Shown here: positions 1-8,785 of the stretch, in pieces
Position numbering within the stretch: the first letter of the stretch is position 1
How the letters are laid out: the number at the start of each line of letters is the position of its first letter
Source of the DNA: Methylocaldum marinum
GTDB taxonomy: Bacteria > Pseudomonadota > Gammaproteobacteria > Methylococcales > Methylococcaceae
Length of the DNA: 64,000 nt
Direction of reading: 5' to 3'
NCBI RefSeq assembly: GCF_003584645.1
Contig: NZ_AP017928.1
Span: 522,981-586,980, forward strand
Program-made: the position numbers and the translations under genes
The notes under the pieces: model-generated
Told to the model about the DNA's origin: nothing
Database searches by the model: none
What the model saw: the letters and a program-made list of their open reading frames with translations, nothing else

Positions 1-290
1 CCGTTTTCCAGGTCGGAGATCACCGCTTTCAGACGGCTGCTGGAATTCTGCATGGGCATCGTGCTTTTTTCCTTATACGACGCCACGGCTAATTTGCGCG
101 CCTGCTTGGCGCTATCCAGTGCCGAGTCCTTGTTGCCCTGCTTGGCCGCGTCCAAGGCCGACTGGCTGGCTTTCTGAACTTCCACGAGGTTCGGTGGCGG
201 ATCGGCATAGCGTCCGCCGGCGACTCCGATATTGGCGCTAAGGCTGAGAAGGAGGGCAAAAGCAATCTGGATTATCGAAAGACCTCTCAT
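1..290 (-). CDS. SmbP-like secreted small protein (3' end outside window)
   Basis: The gene starts at ATG 290 and runs off the left edge, so only about 96 N-terminal residues are visible. Residues 1-24 form a signal peptide (hydrophobic stretch IIQIAFALLLSLSANIGVA). The mature part is alanine/lysine/glutamine-rich and helical, with a repeated pattern of the type ALDAAKQGNKDSALDSAKQA and then SRLKAVISDLENG. This resembles the helical repeats of small metal-binding proteins (SmbP family), but the metal-binding histidines usual in that family are mostly Gln, Ser or Lys here. I infer a periplasmic SmbP-like protein; metal binding is not supported by the visible residues. Confidence 0.5.
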   Translation of the reverse strand, partial: MRGLSIIQIAFALLLSLSANIGVAGGRYADPPPNLVEVQKASQSALDAAKQGNKDSALDSAKQARKLAVASYKEKSTMPMQNSSSRLKAVISDLEN

Positions 291-1048
291 GTAAGACTCC
301 TTAATATAAGGTTAAAAAAAGCCCGCGACCGTAGTGGACAATTAATGATTCGTGGAATACCCGAAAAATGATCGCGGGCGGCATGAATATCAGAGGGAGA
401 ACGTGCCCAGAATTCTGCCGCTAAGTATTGAGCAATTTGTATGCCTTAAATTCAGAGTGTGGCAAATGGCGATATTCGGCGTGAATAATGCGAATTTAAG
501 ACTGGTATAAACAGTCGCTCTCGTTAAATATAAATATATGATAAAGAATGAAAAATATTGAATGAACGAGTAGCTATGCAAGCGTTATCATGGGAGATGA
601 CGGATTATTGATAGTAATATTGCTGGATATCACTTGACTCGATTCTATAGTTATTAGTATTGATTCAGAACGATAACATACGTGCTGAGTGAAAACACAC
701 ATTTCGGTATGTCAAACCACATAGTGATAGACTATTAATAATCCGGTTGCGGCACTGCCTTATCGCCAACGGTCTTTTCGGATGCCGCTTACGATTGAGT
801 TATCTAAAACTGTATCAAGAATGCTACGTTACTCCGGAAGACCTGTCGTAACCGACTTCGATATATCGGGGCTATAAAGGATCAGCGATTTCCCCTAATA
901 CTCCAGTCATTTCACTTATCTGTGAGGTTTTTGATTTCGTAACAAATTGTTTTTATGGAAAAACTATTCTGGCATGGGATTTGATTCCTATTCTGGCGTT
1001 CGCGCCGATTGGGTGTGTGAAACGCTGGAATCGCCACTATTTACGGAC
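291..1048. other. AT-rich intergenic region with a long-range inverted repeat
   Basis: About 760 bases without a convincing gene, clearly richer in A+T than the surroundings. It probably holds the divergent promoters of the SmbP-like gene and the BNR cluster. GCCCGCGA at 321-328 pairs with TCGCGGGC at 372-379, which could form a stem in the 5' leader of the minus-strand gene. A 63-codon minus-strand frame at 390-581 has no start signal or recognisable composition and is not called. Confidence 0.5.
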
Positions 1049-2278
1049 ATGAATGGACTTCGCATCGATCCATCGACTTTTGCCGTTCGCCTCTCGCTGC
1101 GTGTGGGAATCACACTATTGAGCTGCCTCGCCACCGCTGTGACCGACACTTTTGCCGAGCAACTGCTGACTGTGCCCGTCGCAGGTTTGACCGAAACCAG
1201 GAGCCTGGACCTGGTGGCGGAGGAGGGGACGATACACGCGCTCTTGGCTGGCCGATTCGGCAAGCATGATGGTGTGGCTTACCTGCGTTCTCCGGATGGG
1301 GGGAAGAGCTGGACCGAACCCAGGCGTCTCGATCGCAGCGGCGACGCCCCCGTGCTTTCCCGGCGCGGCAACGATGCCCGCCTGGCCGTGCGTGGCCGCC
1401 GCATGGTTGCCGTGTGGCAGGCGCGAGGCGAACTGCCGGGCACCGGGCCCCTGATCGTCGCCGCGTCCGGCGACGGCGGGGAGACATGGCATCGGGGGCG
1501 GAATCCGGCCGTGGGCGATCCTTTGAACAATCAGAGTTATCCGGCGCTTGCCGTGGACGGAGACGGAAGTTTCCATCTGGCCTGGCTGGACGATCGCGAG
1601 GAGAACGGCAATACGCAGGGTCTCCGCTATGCGCGATCTCCGGATGGCATCCAGTGGAGTACCGAAGCGACCCTGGATCCGACCGTCTGTACCTGCTGCT
1701 GGATTCGGATCAGCGCGCTGCGGGATCGCAGTCTGGCGGTGCTGTACCGGGATGCCGATCCCCACGATATGCGCCTGCTTCGCAGCTCGCCCAGCGGCAC
1801 CTGGCTTGATCTCGGGCCAGTCGCGGTCGCCGGCTGGACATTCACCGGCTGTCCCCATTGCGGAGGCGGTTTGGTCGCGACCGAAAGCCAGGAAGGAACG
1901 GTTCTGCACAGTGTTGCCTGGACCGGGAAGGAGACCTCGCCCGGCCTTTACTACGCGCGCTCCCCGGATTTGGGCCAACACTGGTCGCCGCCGTTTTCTC
2001 TGGGTGATGGGCGAAGCCGTGAAAGCGACATAGCCGCCCGGTCGCCGTCCGATCTGGCTATCGTATTCAGCCGTGCGAGCGCCGAGGGTTCCGCGATACA
2101 CCTCGTCAGGTCCGGGGACGGCGGCCGGCATTGGTCCGCTCCGGTCGCTCTGACGCCGCCGGATGCCAGTGCCGATCACCCCCGCGTCGTATCGACACCC
2201 TGGGGATACAGGGCCTTCTGGACTATGGCCCGTCCGGGCGGAGGCAAGGTTTTAGCGATGGCGGTCCCTACCATTTAA
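1049..2278 (+). CDS. Secreted BNR-repeat (sialidase-like) beta-propeller protein with Cys motifs
   Basis: About 409 residues. Five Asp-box/BNR motifs are visible (SPDGGKSW, SGDGGETW, SPDGIQW, SPDLGQHW, SGDGGRHW), the signature of sialidase-type six-bladed propellers. No catalytic sialidase signature is apparent, so enzymatic activity is not assumed. Two cysteine clusters stand out: CTCCW at residues 214-218 and CPHC at 268-271, possible soft-metal ligands. ATG 1049 is preferred because it is followed by a plausible signal peptide ending near DTFA; an upstream in-frame ATG at 947 would add 34 residues without one. It is the first gene of a same-strand cluster, 2 bases before copC, which suggests a periplasmic role in copper handling (inference). 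Confidence 0.72.
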   Translation: MNGLRIDPSTFAVRLSLRVGITLLSCLATAVTDTFAEQLLTVPVAGLTETRSLDLVAEEGTIHALLAGRFGKHDGVAYLRSPDGGKSWTEPRRLDRSGDAPVLSRRGNDARLAVRGRRMVAVWQARGELPGTGPLIVAASGDGGETWHRGRNPAVGDPLNNQSYPALAVDGDGSFHLAWLDDREENGNTQGLRYARSPDGIQWSTEATLDPTVCTCCWIRISALRDRSLAVLYRDADPHDMRLLRSSPSGTWLDLGPVAVAGWTFTGCPHCGGGLVATESQEGTVLHSVAWTGKETSPGLYYARSPDLGQHWSPPFSLGDGRSRESDIAARSPSDLAIVFSRASAEGSAIHLVRSGDGGRHWSAPVALTPPDASADHPRVVSTPWGYRAFWTMARPGGGKVLAMAVPTI

Positions 2279-2280
2279 CG

Positions 2281-2652
2281 ATGAAAACCATGAAATCGAG
2301 GATGTTATTGATTCTGGCCGGATCGGTGCTGGCGAGTCCCGATAGTTTCGCGCACGCGATTCTGGTGAAAGCGAATCCGGACCGCGAAGCGGTCGTTTCC
2401 GAAGCGCCCGAGGAGGTGCTGCTGACCTTCAACGAAGGGGTGGGCAACGCCTTTCTCGCCCTGGCGGTCGTCGATGCCAGCGGCAATCGGGTGGACAAGC
2501 ACGATGCCCGGCTCGATTTTACCGACCGGTCGCGGCTGCGGGCATCGGTAGAAGATCTCGCGCCGGGACGGTACATGGTGCGTTACCGGGTATTGTCCGC
2601 GGACGGCCACGTCGTCAGCGGCAAATATTTCTTCCAGATCCAAGCCAAGTAA
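2281..2652 (+). CDS. copC: CopC domain copper-binding protein
   Basis: 123 residues. A signal peptide (LLILAGSVLASPDSFA) is followed by HAILVKANP, the conserved start of mature CopC, where the N-terminal His is a Cu(II) ligand. The C-terminal SADGHVVSGKYFFQI matches the conserved D-x-H copper motif and last strand of the CopC beta-sandwich. CopC proteins carry copper in the periplasm, often with the membrane protein CopD. No copD lies beside it; the next gene codes a different membrane-anchored protein. It starts 2 bases after the BNR gene stop, so the two are probably co-transcribed and perhaps translationally coupled. A second in-frame ATG lies at 2290. Confidence 0.88.
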   Translation: MKTMKSRMLLILAGSVLASPDSFAHAILVKANPDREAVVSEAPEEVLLTFNEGVGNAFLALAVVDASGNRVDKHDARLDFTDRSRLRASVEDLAPGRYMVRYRVLSADGHVVSGKYFFQIQAK

Positions 2653-2665
2653 GGAGGGCTTACCG

Positions 2666-3376
2666 ATGATCTCCCAAGAGCCACTTTTCTTTCGGCGTGT
2701 CTTCAACCATGCGGCGGCGTTCGTGCTGGTACTGGCTACGGGGGCGGTGTCGGCCGCCGGCGCGCCCAGGGACAGTTCCAGCGGCCGCCAGATGTATCAG
2801 GGTGCGTCGATGAGCTGTCTGGTCGCGAACGACTTTTACGCCGTGCATTTCACGGCTCTCCAGGAAGGTCGGCACGAAGGAGAGCAAACCGATTTCGTGA
2901 AGTACTGTCAGGAGGTCCCGCGCCCGGGCAAGATTTATCTGACCCTGGACCTGCTCGACCGAGATGTGCGCAACACGCCGATAGGTCTGCGGGTGGTCGA
3001 GGAGGAGTTCGCCGAGGATGGCCGGCTGCCCAAGGAAAAGCGCACGCTCGCGGAAATGCCGCCCAAGGTGTACAAGAACGGAACTGCCGAAATTCATGCC
3101 GACATCGGCGAGCCCGGCCATTACGCGGTGATCGCGGTCTTCGGCGAGGACGACGGCTTCGTCAGCGAGGACGATAGGCTGCGGGTACCCTTCAGCGTTG
3201 GCCTGCCCAGCCCTAACCAGCCCAACCGTTGGCCCGGCGCTCTGTTCGTCCTCCTCATCATCGTCGTCCTGTCGGTCGTGTGCTGGCGCCTCTACCGCGG
3301 CATACGTCCGCGGCTTCCGGCCAGGCCGACCGAGGGCGATGCGGAAAAGCGGGCACCGGCACGACAATCGCCATGA
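2666..3376 (+). CDS. Unrecognised exported protein with C-terminal membrane anchor
   Basis: 236 residues, not recognised. It has a signal peptide (residues about 12-30), a periplasmic domain with two cysteines (in MSCLVAND and VKYCQEV) and a beta-rich, Ig-like look (GEPGHYAVIAVF), then one transmembrane helix near residues 190-212 (GALFVLLIIVVLSVVCW) and a short basic cytoplasmic tail. A good Shine-Dalgarno sequence (AAGGAGG) lies before ATG 2666. It follows copC by 13 bases and overlaps the next gene by 4 bases (ATGA). Its position where copD often lies suggests a membrane partner of CopC or of the downstream transporter, but no function can be assigned from sequence. Confidence 0.7.
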   Translation: MISQEPLFFRRVFNHAAAFVLVLATGAVSAAGAPRDSSSGRQMYQGASMSCLVANDFYAVHFTALQEGRHEGEQTDFVKYCQEVPRPGKIYLTLDLLDRDVRNTPIGLRVVEEEFAEDGRLPKEKRTLAEMPPKVYKNGTAEIHADIGEPGHYAVIAVFGEDDGFVSEDDRLRVPFSVGLPSPNQPNRWPGALFVLLIIVVLSVVCWRLYRGIRPRLPARPTEGDAEKRAPARQSP

Positions 3377-5103
3377 GGGCTGTCGTCTTGCGAGCCGCCT
3401 GCATGCCGGCGATGGCGCTGCTGTTCGCCGTAGCATGGCCGCTGCGGGCGGATTGGACCGGATTCGGCGATTACGCGGCTGTTGCCGAAGTCTCCGTCGA
3501 AGAGGACGCCGTCAGGGTTAACCTGCGCCTTCGGGAAAGCGGCTTGCCCCGCTTGCGCGCGTTGCTGGGCCGCGCCGACGATGCGCCGGCATCCGATCTC
3601 GCGGGGGGGCTCCTGCGTATCGTGGCGGATCGGCAAGGGGCTGCGGAATTCGAGATCCTGAAGTTGGAGACGAATACTTCCGGGAAAGACGGGACCGGTG
3701 TCGCGGAAGCGTATTTCGAGGCCGACCTGAATCTTCCCCTGGCCCGACGGCCGACGGGCCTGACCTTGTCGCCCCCGGATCGGGCAGCCAAGGCGTTGGG
3801 GCTGGTTGTGCTGCATCGGGGTGTGCCCGTGGCCGACCTCGCACCGCTGTCGAAACCGGCCCGCTTGCAGCTGGACTGGAACGATCCGTGGCAGTCGCGC
3901 TTCGCCGACGCCGAGAGGGTACGCCGCCACACCGAACCGCGTTCGTTCGTCTACGTCGAGCCCTACGAAGTGCGGCATGAATTATTGCTACGCCTAAGCG
4001 ACCTCTTGCCGCGGCTGGAGATCGCGCCCGTGAATCCGCACCGTATCGAAGGCGAGGAACGGGAGAAGCTGCGCCAGGCCATCGGAACTTTGCTGCTGCG
4101 CCGCAACCCGCTCCGCCTCGACGGGGTCGAGGTGACGGCCCGGCTGGACCGGATCGAGTTCGTGCGTTACCGGCGCTCGGGCGTGGAAACGATCGCCGAC
4201 TCCGAGCCGCTCGACAGCGCCACCGCAGTGGTGGGCGCGATCCTGGTCTATCTTACCGAGCGGCCGGCCGGTGCCGTCGAACTTACCTGGGAATGGTTCG
4301 ACGCCGCGGGAACCGGGAGGGCGGTTAGCCTGCAGCGGGACAATGAGACCTTCGATGCCGACGTGACGCAGCGCGATCCGGTGTTCCGCTGGTCGGTGGA
4401 GGAAGCGCTGGATACGCCGGGTCCGGAGGATTCCAATCCGAGCAGCGAAACGTTCGCGGCGAGGCCATCCGGAACCGCGGACCTCCCTCTCCGTGCCGCC
4501 GGCATCGCACTTGCCATGGCCGTCGGATGGCGGTGGCGTCGGCGCCGACTGTTGCCGCCGGGGACCGGGGGGCAGTTGATTCTGACCTTGGCCATAGCCG
4601 GCTGCGTTGCATTTTATCCGGAGATCGCCGGGCTTTGCGCGGATGCGGGCAGGACGACCCCGGCGTCCGCGGAAGACCCGGTGAAAAGCGAGTTGGAGGC
4701 TTTGCTGCACAATGTTTATCGCGCTTTCCAAATGCCGGAAGAGGAATCGGCGTACGATCGCCTGGCCATAAGCCTGTCGGGCGAAGTTCTGGACGAGGTA
4801 TATCTGAGCCAGCGCGCTGCGTTATTACAGCGGCGCAAGGGCCTCGGAAGCGATGGGCGGGTCGAACGGGTCCAGGTGTTGACCACTGAAATCGAATCGC
4901 TGGATCAGGAATCCGGCCGCTGTGTGGTCAACGCCCGCTGGATTGCCCACGGCTCGATTTCCCATTGGGGCCATTCCCATCCGCGCAGCACGCTCTACGC
5001 GGCACGGCTGGTCCTGAGCCGGGCCGAAGACGGCCGCCTCAGGATTGCGGCATTGGCGTTCGCCGACGCGCGAAAGCCGCAGTCCGTGGCCTTGTCTTCC
5101 TAG
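3373..5103 (+). CDS. Unrecognised large exported/membrane protein of the metal cluster
   Basis: About 576 residues, not recognised. ATG 3373 overlaps the previous stop (ATGA) and is followed by a signal peptide (MPAMALLFAVAWPLRA, then DWTGFGDY). A frame upstream of 3373 stays open but only over the preceding gene. A long soluble, probably periplasmic region (27-365) precedes two hydrophobic segments near 370-390 and 400-420 with an Arg-rich loop between them. A second soluble domain (about 440-576) contains HGSISHWGHSHPR, a His-rich patch that could bind metal. The arrangement, a periplasmic domain tied to an ABC-type membrane complex, is typical of accessory subunits. Its role in metal movement is inferred from neighbours only. 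Confidence 0.65.
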   Translation: MRAVVLRAACMPAMALLFAVAWPLRADWTGFGDYAAVAEVSVEEDAVRVNLRLRESGLPRLRALLGRADDAPASDLAGGLLRIVADRQGAAEFEILKLETNTSGKDGTGVAEAYFEADLNLPLARRPTGLTLSPPDRAAKALGLVVLHRGVPVADLAPLSKPARLQLDWNDPWQSRFADAERVRRHTEPRSFVYVEPYEVRHELLLRLSDLLPRLEIAPVNPHRIEGEEREKLRQAIGTLLLRRNPLRLDGVEVTARLDRIEFVRYRRSGVETIADSEPLDSATAVVGAILVYLTERPAGAVELTWEWFDAAGTGRAVSLQRDNETFDADVTQRDPVFRWSVEEALDTPGPEDSNPSSETFAARPSGTADLPLRAAGIALAMAVGWRWRRRRLLPPGTGGQLILTLAIAGCVAFYPEIAGLCADAGRTTPASAEDPVKSELEALLHNVYRAFQMPEEESAYDRLAISLSGEVLDEVYLSQRAALLQRRKGLGSDGRVERVQVLTTEIESLDQESGRCVVNARWIAHGSISHWGHSHPRSTLYAARLVLSRAEDGRLRIAALAFADARKPQSVALSS

Positions 5104-5127
5104 GTCGGTTCAACCTCCGCTTCCAGC

Positions 5128-5784
5128 ATGATTCAAATCGAAAACCTCGATTTTCGCTATCCCCGCGCCGGCTTCCGGTTGTCCGTTCCCGAGCTGCGCA
5201 TCGCTGCCGGCGAGCGATGCGCCGTGATCGGAAGCAGTGGAGCCGGAAAGACGACTTTGCTGAAACTGACGGCCGGCATTGCCATCCCCCGGTCCGGCCG
5301 CATCCGGGTGGACGGGGTCCAGGTGCACGACCTGAACGATCGAGAACGGCGTAACTTCCGTATTTCCCGCATCGGCTTCGTATTCCAGGAACTCGAGCTG
5401 CTCGATTATCTGAACGTACTCGACAATATCGTGCACACCTACCGGATTAACCGCGTGCTCAAGCTCAATAGGCGGGTATGGGAACGAGCGGCGGAGCTGG
5501 CGGAGGCGGCCGGTTTGGCGGGCAAGCTGGGGCGAATGCCGCGGGAGCTGTCCCAGGGTGAGCGGCAGCGGGTCGCCGTGTGCCGCGCATTGTTGCCGGA
5601 GCCCGGCTTGATCCTGGCCGATGAAGCAACCGGCAATCTCGATCCCGCCAACAAGAACCGGATTCTGGACCTTTTGTTTCGAATGGCGGAGCGTAGCGGC
5701 GCAACCCTGGTCGCCGTCACCCACGACCACGAACTCCTGCCGCACTTCGATCGGGTGATCGACGTCTGTACATTCCACGCCTGA
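5128..5784 (+). CDS. ABC transporter ATP-binding protein (LolD/MacB-type)
   Basis: 218 residues, the usual length for a stand-alone LolD/MacB-type ATPase. Walker A GSSGAGKT begins near residue 35, a Q-loop lies at FVFQELELLDYLNVLDNI, the signature is LSQGERQR near 140, Walker B is LILADEATGNLD near 160, and the H-loop is in VAVTHDHELL. It energises the FtsX-type permease encoded 4 bases downstream. Neighbours (CopC before, ZnuA-like binding protein after) suggest metal or metal-complex transport rather than lipoprotein release. FtsX-type ABC systems with zinc-binding partners are known (the Zrg system of Vibrio), so import is possible; direction cannot be read from sequence. Confidence 0.9.
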   Translation: MIQIENLDFRYPRAGFRLSVPELRIAAGERCAVIGSSGAGKTTLLKLTAGIAIPRSGRIRVDGVQVHDLNDRERRNFRISRIGFVFQELELLDYLNVLDNIVHTYRINRVLKLNRRVWERAAELAEAAGLAGKLGRMPRELSQGERQRVAVCRALLPEPGLILADEATGNLDPANKNRILDLLFRMAERSGATLVAVTHDHELLPHFDRVIDVCTFHA

Positions 5785-5788
5785 CCGG

Positions 5789-6949
5789 ATGCAGCACGAT
5801 TTCTATCTCGCCTGGCGTTATCTCCGCCACAACAAGGCCCGCAGCCTGATACTGATCGTTTGCCTGGGCGTCATCATCGCGCTGCCCCTGGCCTTGCACC
5901 GGGTCCTGGACGAAGCCGAGCGCCGGATGTCGGCGCGCGCGGAAGCCACGCCGCTGCTGGTGGGGGCGCGGGGCAGCGCGGCCGATCTGGTACTGAACGC
6001 CCTCTATTTCACCGAATCGCCGGCCTTTATCGGCATGGGCGAAGTCGACCGCATTGCCGCCACCGGCTGGGCCGATCCTCTGCCCGTTTACGCCCGGTTC
6101 AGGGTCCGCGGACTTCCGCTGGTAGGCGTCACGATGGATTATTTCGAGTTTCGCGATCTGGCCCTGGCGGAAGGTGATCTGCCGGCTCTGCTGGGCGATT
6201 GCGTACTGGGTGCCGAAGCCGGGCGACGCCTGAGACTCGCACCGGGGGACACGCTCCCGACGACGCCCGAAAACGTCTTCGATCTGGCCGGTGTCCACCC
6301 GCTCAAGCTGAACGTGACCGGAATCCTGGCGAAAACGCATACGCCGGATGACCAGGCGGTGTTCGTGGACCTTCAGACCGCCTGGGTGATCGAAGGCTTG
6401 GGGCACGGCCACGAGACCAATCCGAGGGCGGGCAGGGCGGATTCGCCGTTCGCGCCGGCCTCCGGGGACGGCGTCGCTTATACCGAAATCACCCCGGACA
6501 ACCTGGCATCCTTCCATTTTCACGGCGATCCGGCTGGCTTTCCCATCAGCGCGGTGATCGCCGTGCCGCGCGATGCCCGTGCGTCCGCCTTGTTGCGCGG
6601 ACGTTACCTGGACGACGACGCTAGGACCCAGATCGTCCGCCCGTCCGAAGTGACCCGCAGCTTGCTGCAAAACATTTTCCGCATCGGCGCGCTGTTCGAC
6701 GCGATTCTGCTGCCCCTGGGCATCGCCGCGCTGTTGATGACGGTTCTGGTTTTCGCCCTGTCTCTCCGGCTGCGGCAGCGGGAGATCGAAACCATACACC
6801 TGATCGGCTGTTCGCCGATGACCGTGATTCGCCTGGTAGCTGCTGAAATCGTGCTCATCGCGTGCAGCGCCGGAGCGTTGGGCTGGGTACTGTTGCAGGC
6901 GGTCGGAGTCGGCGCCGCCGAATTCGTTCGCCATTTCGTCATTGCCTAA
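5789..6949 (+). CDS. FtsX/MacB-type ABC transporter permease
   Basis: 386 residues with the topology of FtsX/MacB permeases: one N-terminal helix (about 17-36, SLILIVCLGVIIALPLAL), a large periplasmic domain (about 40-290), then three C-terminal helices including ILLPLGIAALLMTVLVFALSL and VAAEIVLIACSAGALGWVLLQAVG. Between helices 2 and 3 the conserved cytoplasmic loop reads RLRQREIETIHLIGCSP, as in this family. It starts 4 bases after the ATPase gene and precedes the ZnuA-like gene by 12 bases. Permeases of this type are mechanotransmitters or extractors rather than channel-like importers, which makes pairing with a metal-binding protein notable. Confidence 0.88.
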   Translation: MQHDFYLAWRYLRHNKARSLILIVCLGVIIALPLALHRVLDEAERRMSARAEATPLLVGARGSAADLVLNALYFTESPAFIGMGEVDRIAATGWADPLPVYARFRVRGLPLVGVTMDYFEFRDLALAEGDLPALLGDCVLGAEAGRRLRLAPGDTLPTTPENVFDLAGVHPLKLNVTGILAKTHTPDDQAVFVDLQTAWVIEGLGHGHETNPRAGRADSPFAPASGDGVAYTEITPDNLASFHFHGDPAGFPISAVIAVPRDARASALLRGRYLDDDARTQIVRPSEVTRSLLQNIFRIGALFDAILLPLGIAALLMTVLVFALSLRLRQREIETIHLIGCSPMTVIRLVAAEIVLIACSAGALGWVLLQAVGVGAAEFVRHFVIA

Positions 6950-6961
6950 GAGGAGTTCGCC

Positions 6962-7921
6962 GTGTCAATTCAGCATTGGTGGCGCCGGGTCGCGCTGGGC
7001 TTGCTATTTTTCGTCGCCGCGGCGGGGAGCGATTTGGCCGGCGCCGCCGGCTCGCCGGCACTCAAAATCATTGCGGTCAACTATCCGCTGGCTTATTTCG
7101 CGGAGCGATTGGCGGGAGCTAGGGCCCGTGTCGTTCTTCCGGTTCCCGCCGGTGCAGACCCGGCATTCTGGCGACCGGACGCCAGGACAGTGGGCACTAT
7201 GCAAAAGGCCGATCTGATCCTCCTCAACGGTGCCGGTTACGAAAAATGGTTATCGCAGGTGAGCCTTCCGCGTCTCAAACTGGCGAATACGTCTCTGGGT
7301 TTTCAGGACACCTATCTGCGCATCGAGAACGCTGTCGTCCACAGCCACGGGCCCGGGGGGCTGCACTCGCACGAGGGACTCGCCTTTACCACCTGGCTGG
7401 ACTTCGAACAGGCCGGAAAGCAGGCGCAGGCCGTAGCCGATGCGATTGTCCGAAAGCATCCGGAATGGAAAAGCATAGTGCTTGAAAACCTGGAGACGCT
7501 GCGGGGCGAACTCGCCGAGCTGGATGCCGAACTGAAACAGACGGTTGCCGCCGACCCTCGCCGGCCGTTCCTGGCCTCCCACCCGATTTATCAATATCTG
7601 GCCCGGCGCTATGGATTGAATCTGAAAAGCGTACACTGGGAGCCCGAGGAAATGCCGCCGGCCGCAGAGTGGCAAGGCTTGCAGAGCATGCTGAAGGACC
7701 ACCCGGCACGCCGGATGATCTGGGAGGCTCAGCCCGCCCCCGAGATCGCCGCGAAATTGAAGGACATGGAAATCGAAAGCGTGGTTTTCGCTCCCTGCGC
7801 CAATCGGCCCGAGGACGGCGATTTTCTGGAAGTCATGAAACGAAACGTGGATGCTTTGAAAGCCGCTTTCCGGCAAGAAAAACGAGCGAACAGCGTGATT
7901 TCGAAAAACCCGAATCCATGA
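6962..7921 (+). CDS. ZnuA-like metal-binding periplasmic protein
   Basis: 319 residues from GTG 6962 with AGGAG upstream. The signal peptide is residues 1-28. The fold follows the cluster A-I/ZnuA family: a start domain (IIAVNYPLAYFAERLAGARARVVLPV), the ADLILLNGAGYE segment, a short His-containing loop (HSHGPGGLHSHEG), a long linker helix, then ASHPIYQYLARRYGLN and VVFAPCANRP. In ZnuA the metal is bound by His residues plus a C-terminal Asp/Glu; here HSH and SHP His residues are present, but the late acidic ligand region differs. It ends the cluster and probably delivers metal to, or receives it from, the FtsX-type ABC complex. Zinc, manganese or copper cannot be told apart by eye. Confidence 0.8.
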   Translation: MSIQHWWRRVALGLLFFVAAAGSDLAGAAGSPALKIIAVNYPLAYFAERLAGARARVVLPVPAGADPAFWRPDARTVGTMQKADLILLNGAGYEKWLSQVSLPRLKLANTSLGFQDTYLRIENAVVHSHGPGGLHSHEGLAFTTWLDFEQAGKQAQAVADAIVRKHPEWKSIVLENLETLRGELAELDAELKQTVAADPRRPFLASHPIYQYLARRYGLNLKSVHWEPEEMPPAAEWQGLQSMLKDHPARRMIWEAQPAPEIAAKLKDMEIESVVFAPCANRPEDGDFLEVMKRNVDALKAAFRQEKRANSVISKNPNP

Positions 7922-8205
7922 TGGAAAAGCCCGCCGGCTCGAACACCGATCCGAGACTGACGGTTACTGCCGAACCCCGCTGGCCGCGCTTGCCTCCCGT
8001 CCGTGCAGAGAAAACTCGCTGGCCGACACCCTGGGCGCCGGCAGACTCGTCTTCACCACTCGCGAAAACTGAAAACCTCGGTTTGCGGAAAACCTTCCGA
8101 AGAGCAGGGGAGTCGTCCCTCCCCATCTGAGGTCCGGTCTATCCGTGCGTCATCGGCGGGGGCACCGGCGTCCATCCGGCTCGCCGCGGGGTTCTCGAGC
8201 CGGCG

Positions 8206-8457
8206 TCAGTCGGTAACGAGGTCCTCGACGTAAGGGCAGGCTCCGCCCGGCGACAAGCCGAGCTTGGTCAACTCCTCAGCGGACAAGGTATCGACGATCG
8301 CCACCAGCTGGTCTTCTCCCAAGGAGAAAGTCTTCGCCACCAGCGCCGCCGCTTCATCCTCGGAACCCATCCATGCGGCATACATTTCGACCTTTTGTTC
8401 ACCGTCGCGAGGATCGCCACTGGTGACCTGCAAAAGCCAGCCGTCAATTTCGCTCAT
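8206..8457 (-). CDS. Small acidic hypothetical protein
   Basis: 83 residues, acidic and soluble, starting at ATG 8457 and ending VEDLVTD. No signal peptide or membrane segment. The sequence GDPRDGEQKVEMYAAWMGSEDEAAALVAKTF and LSAEELTKLGLSPGGACPYVEDL has normal coding composition and a plausible helical fold. I do not recognise the family. It faces the metal cluster from the opposite strand with 284 bases between them. Confidence 0.55.
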   Translation of the reverse strand: MSEIDGWLLQVTSGDPRDGEQKVEMYAAWMGSEDEAAALVAKTFSLGEDQLVAIVDTLSAEELTKLGLSPGGACPYVEDLVTD

Positions 8458-8785
8458 ATGTTTAACTCCCGTGCCAAAAATTGTGAGATGAAATCCGGGG
8501 CTCTGCGGTCCACGCCTTGCGACCGGCGATCGCGTTCTTTCGCGCGATTCCGTCCTCTATGCCGCTGCCCTGAAACCTAGGCTATCACGGTTTTACCGGC
8601 CAGGTCGGGAAACAAGTCGTTTACTGCATCGAGAAATTCTGCGCCGGCGAGACCGGCTCCCGGGGTGTCTCGACAGGAACGGGAACAAGGTCAGCGGCCG
8701 CTGCAAGCAGGCGTAGGAAATAAGCCGGGAGCGCCGGTCCGCTCACGAAACTTAATAGGAGACCCACGGAACTAATTATTAATTA

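Noticed and set aside
390..581. 63-codon minus-strand frame in the AT-rich leader
   Set aside because: No ribosome-binding site, hydrophobic low-complexity product, and AT-rich DNA easily opens short frames by chance.
1115..2179. Long minus-strand open frame opposite the BNR gene (354 codons)
   Set aside because: It is the antisense shadow of a strong coding gene in GC-rich DNA, has no ribosome-binding site and gives a low-complexity Arg/Gln/Gly-rich product.
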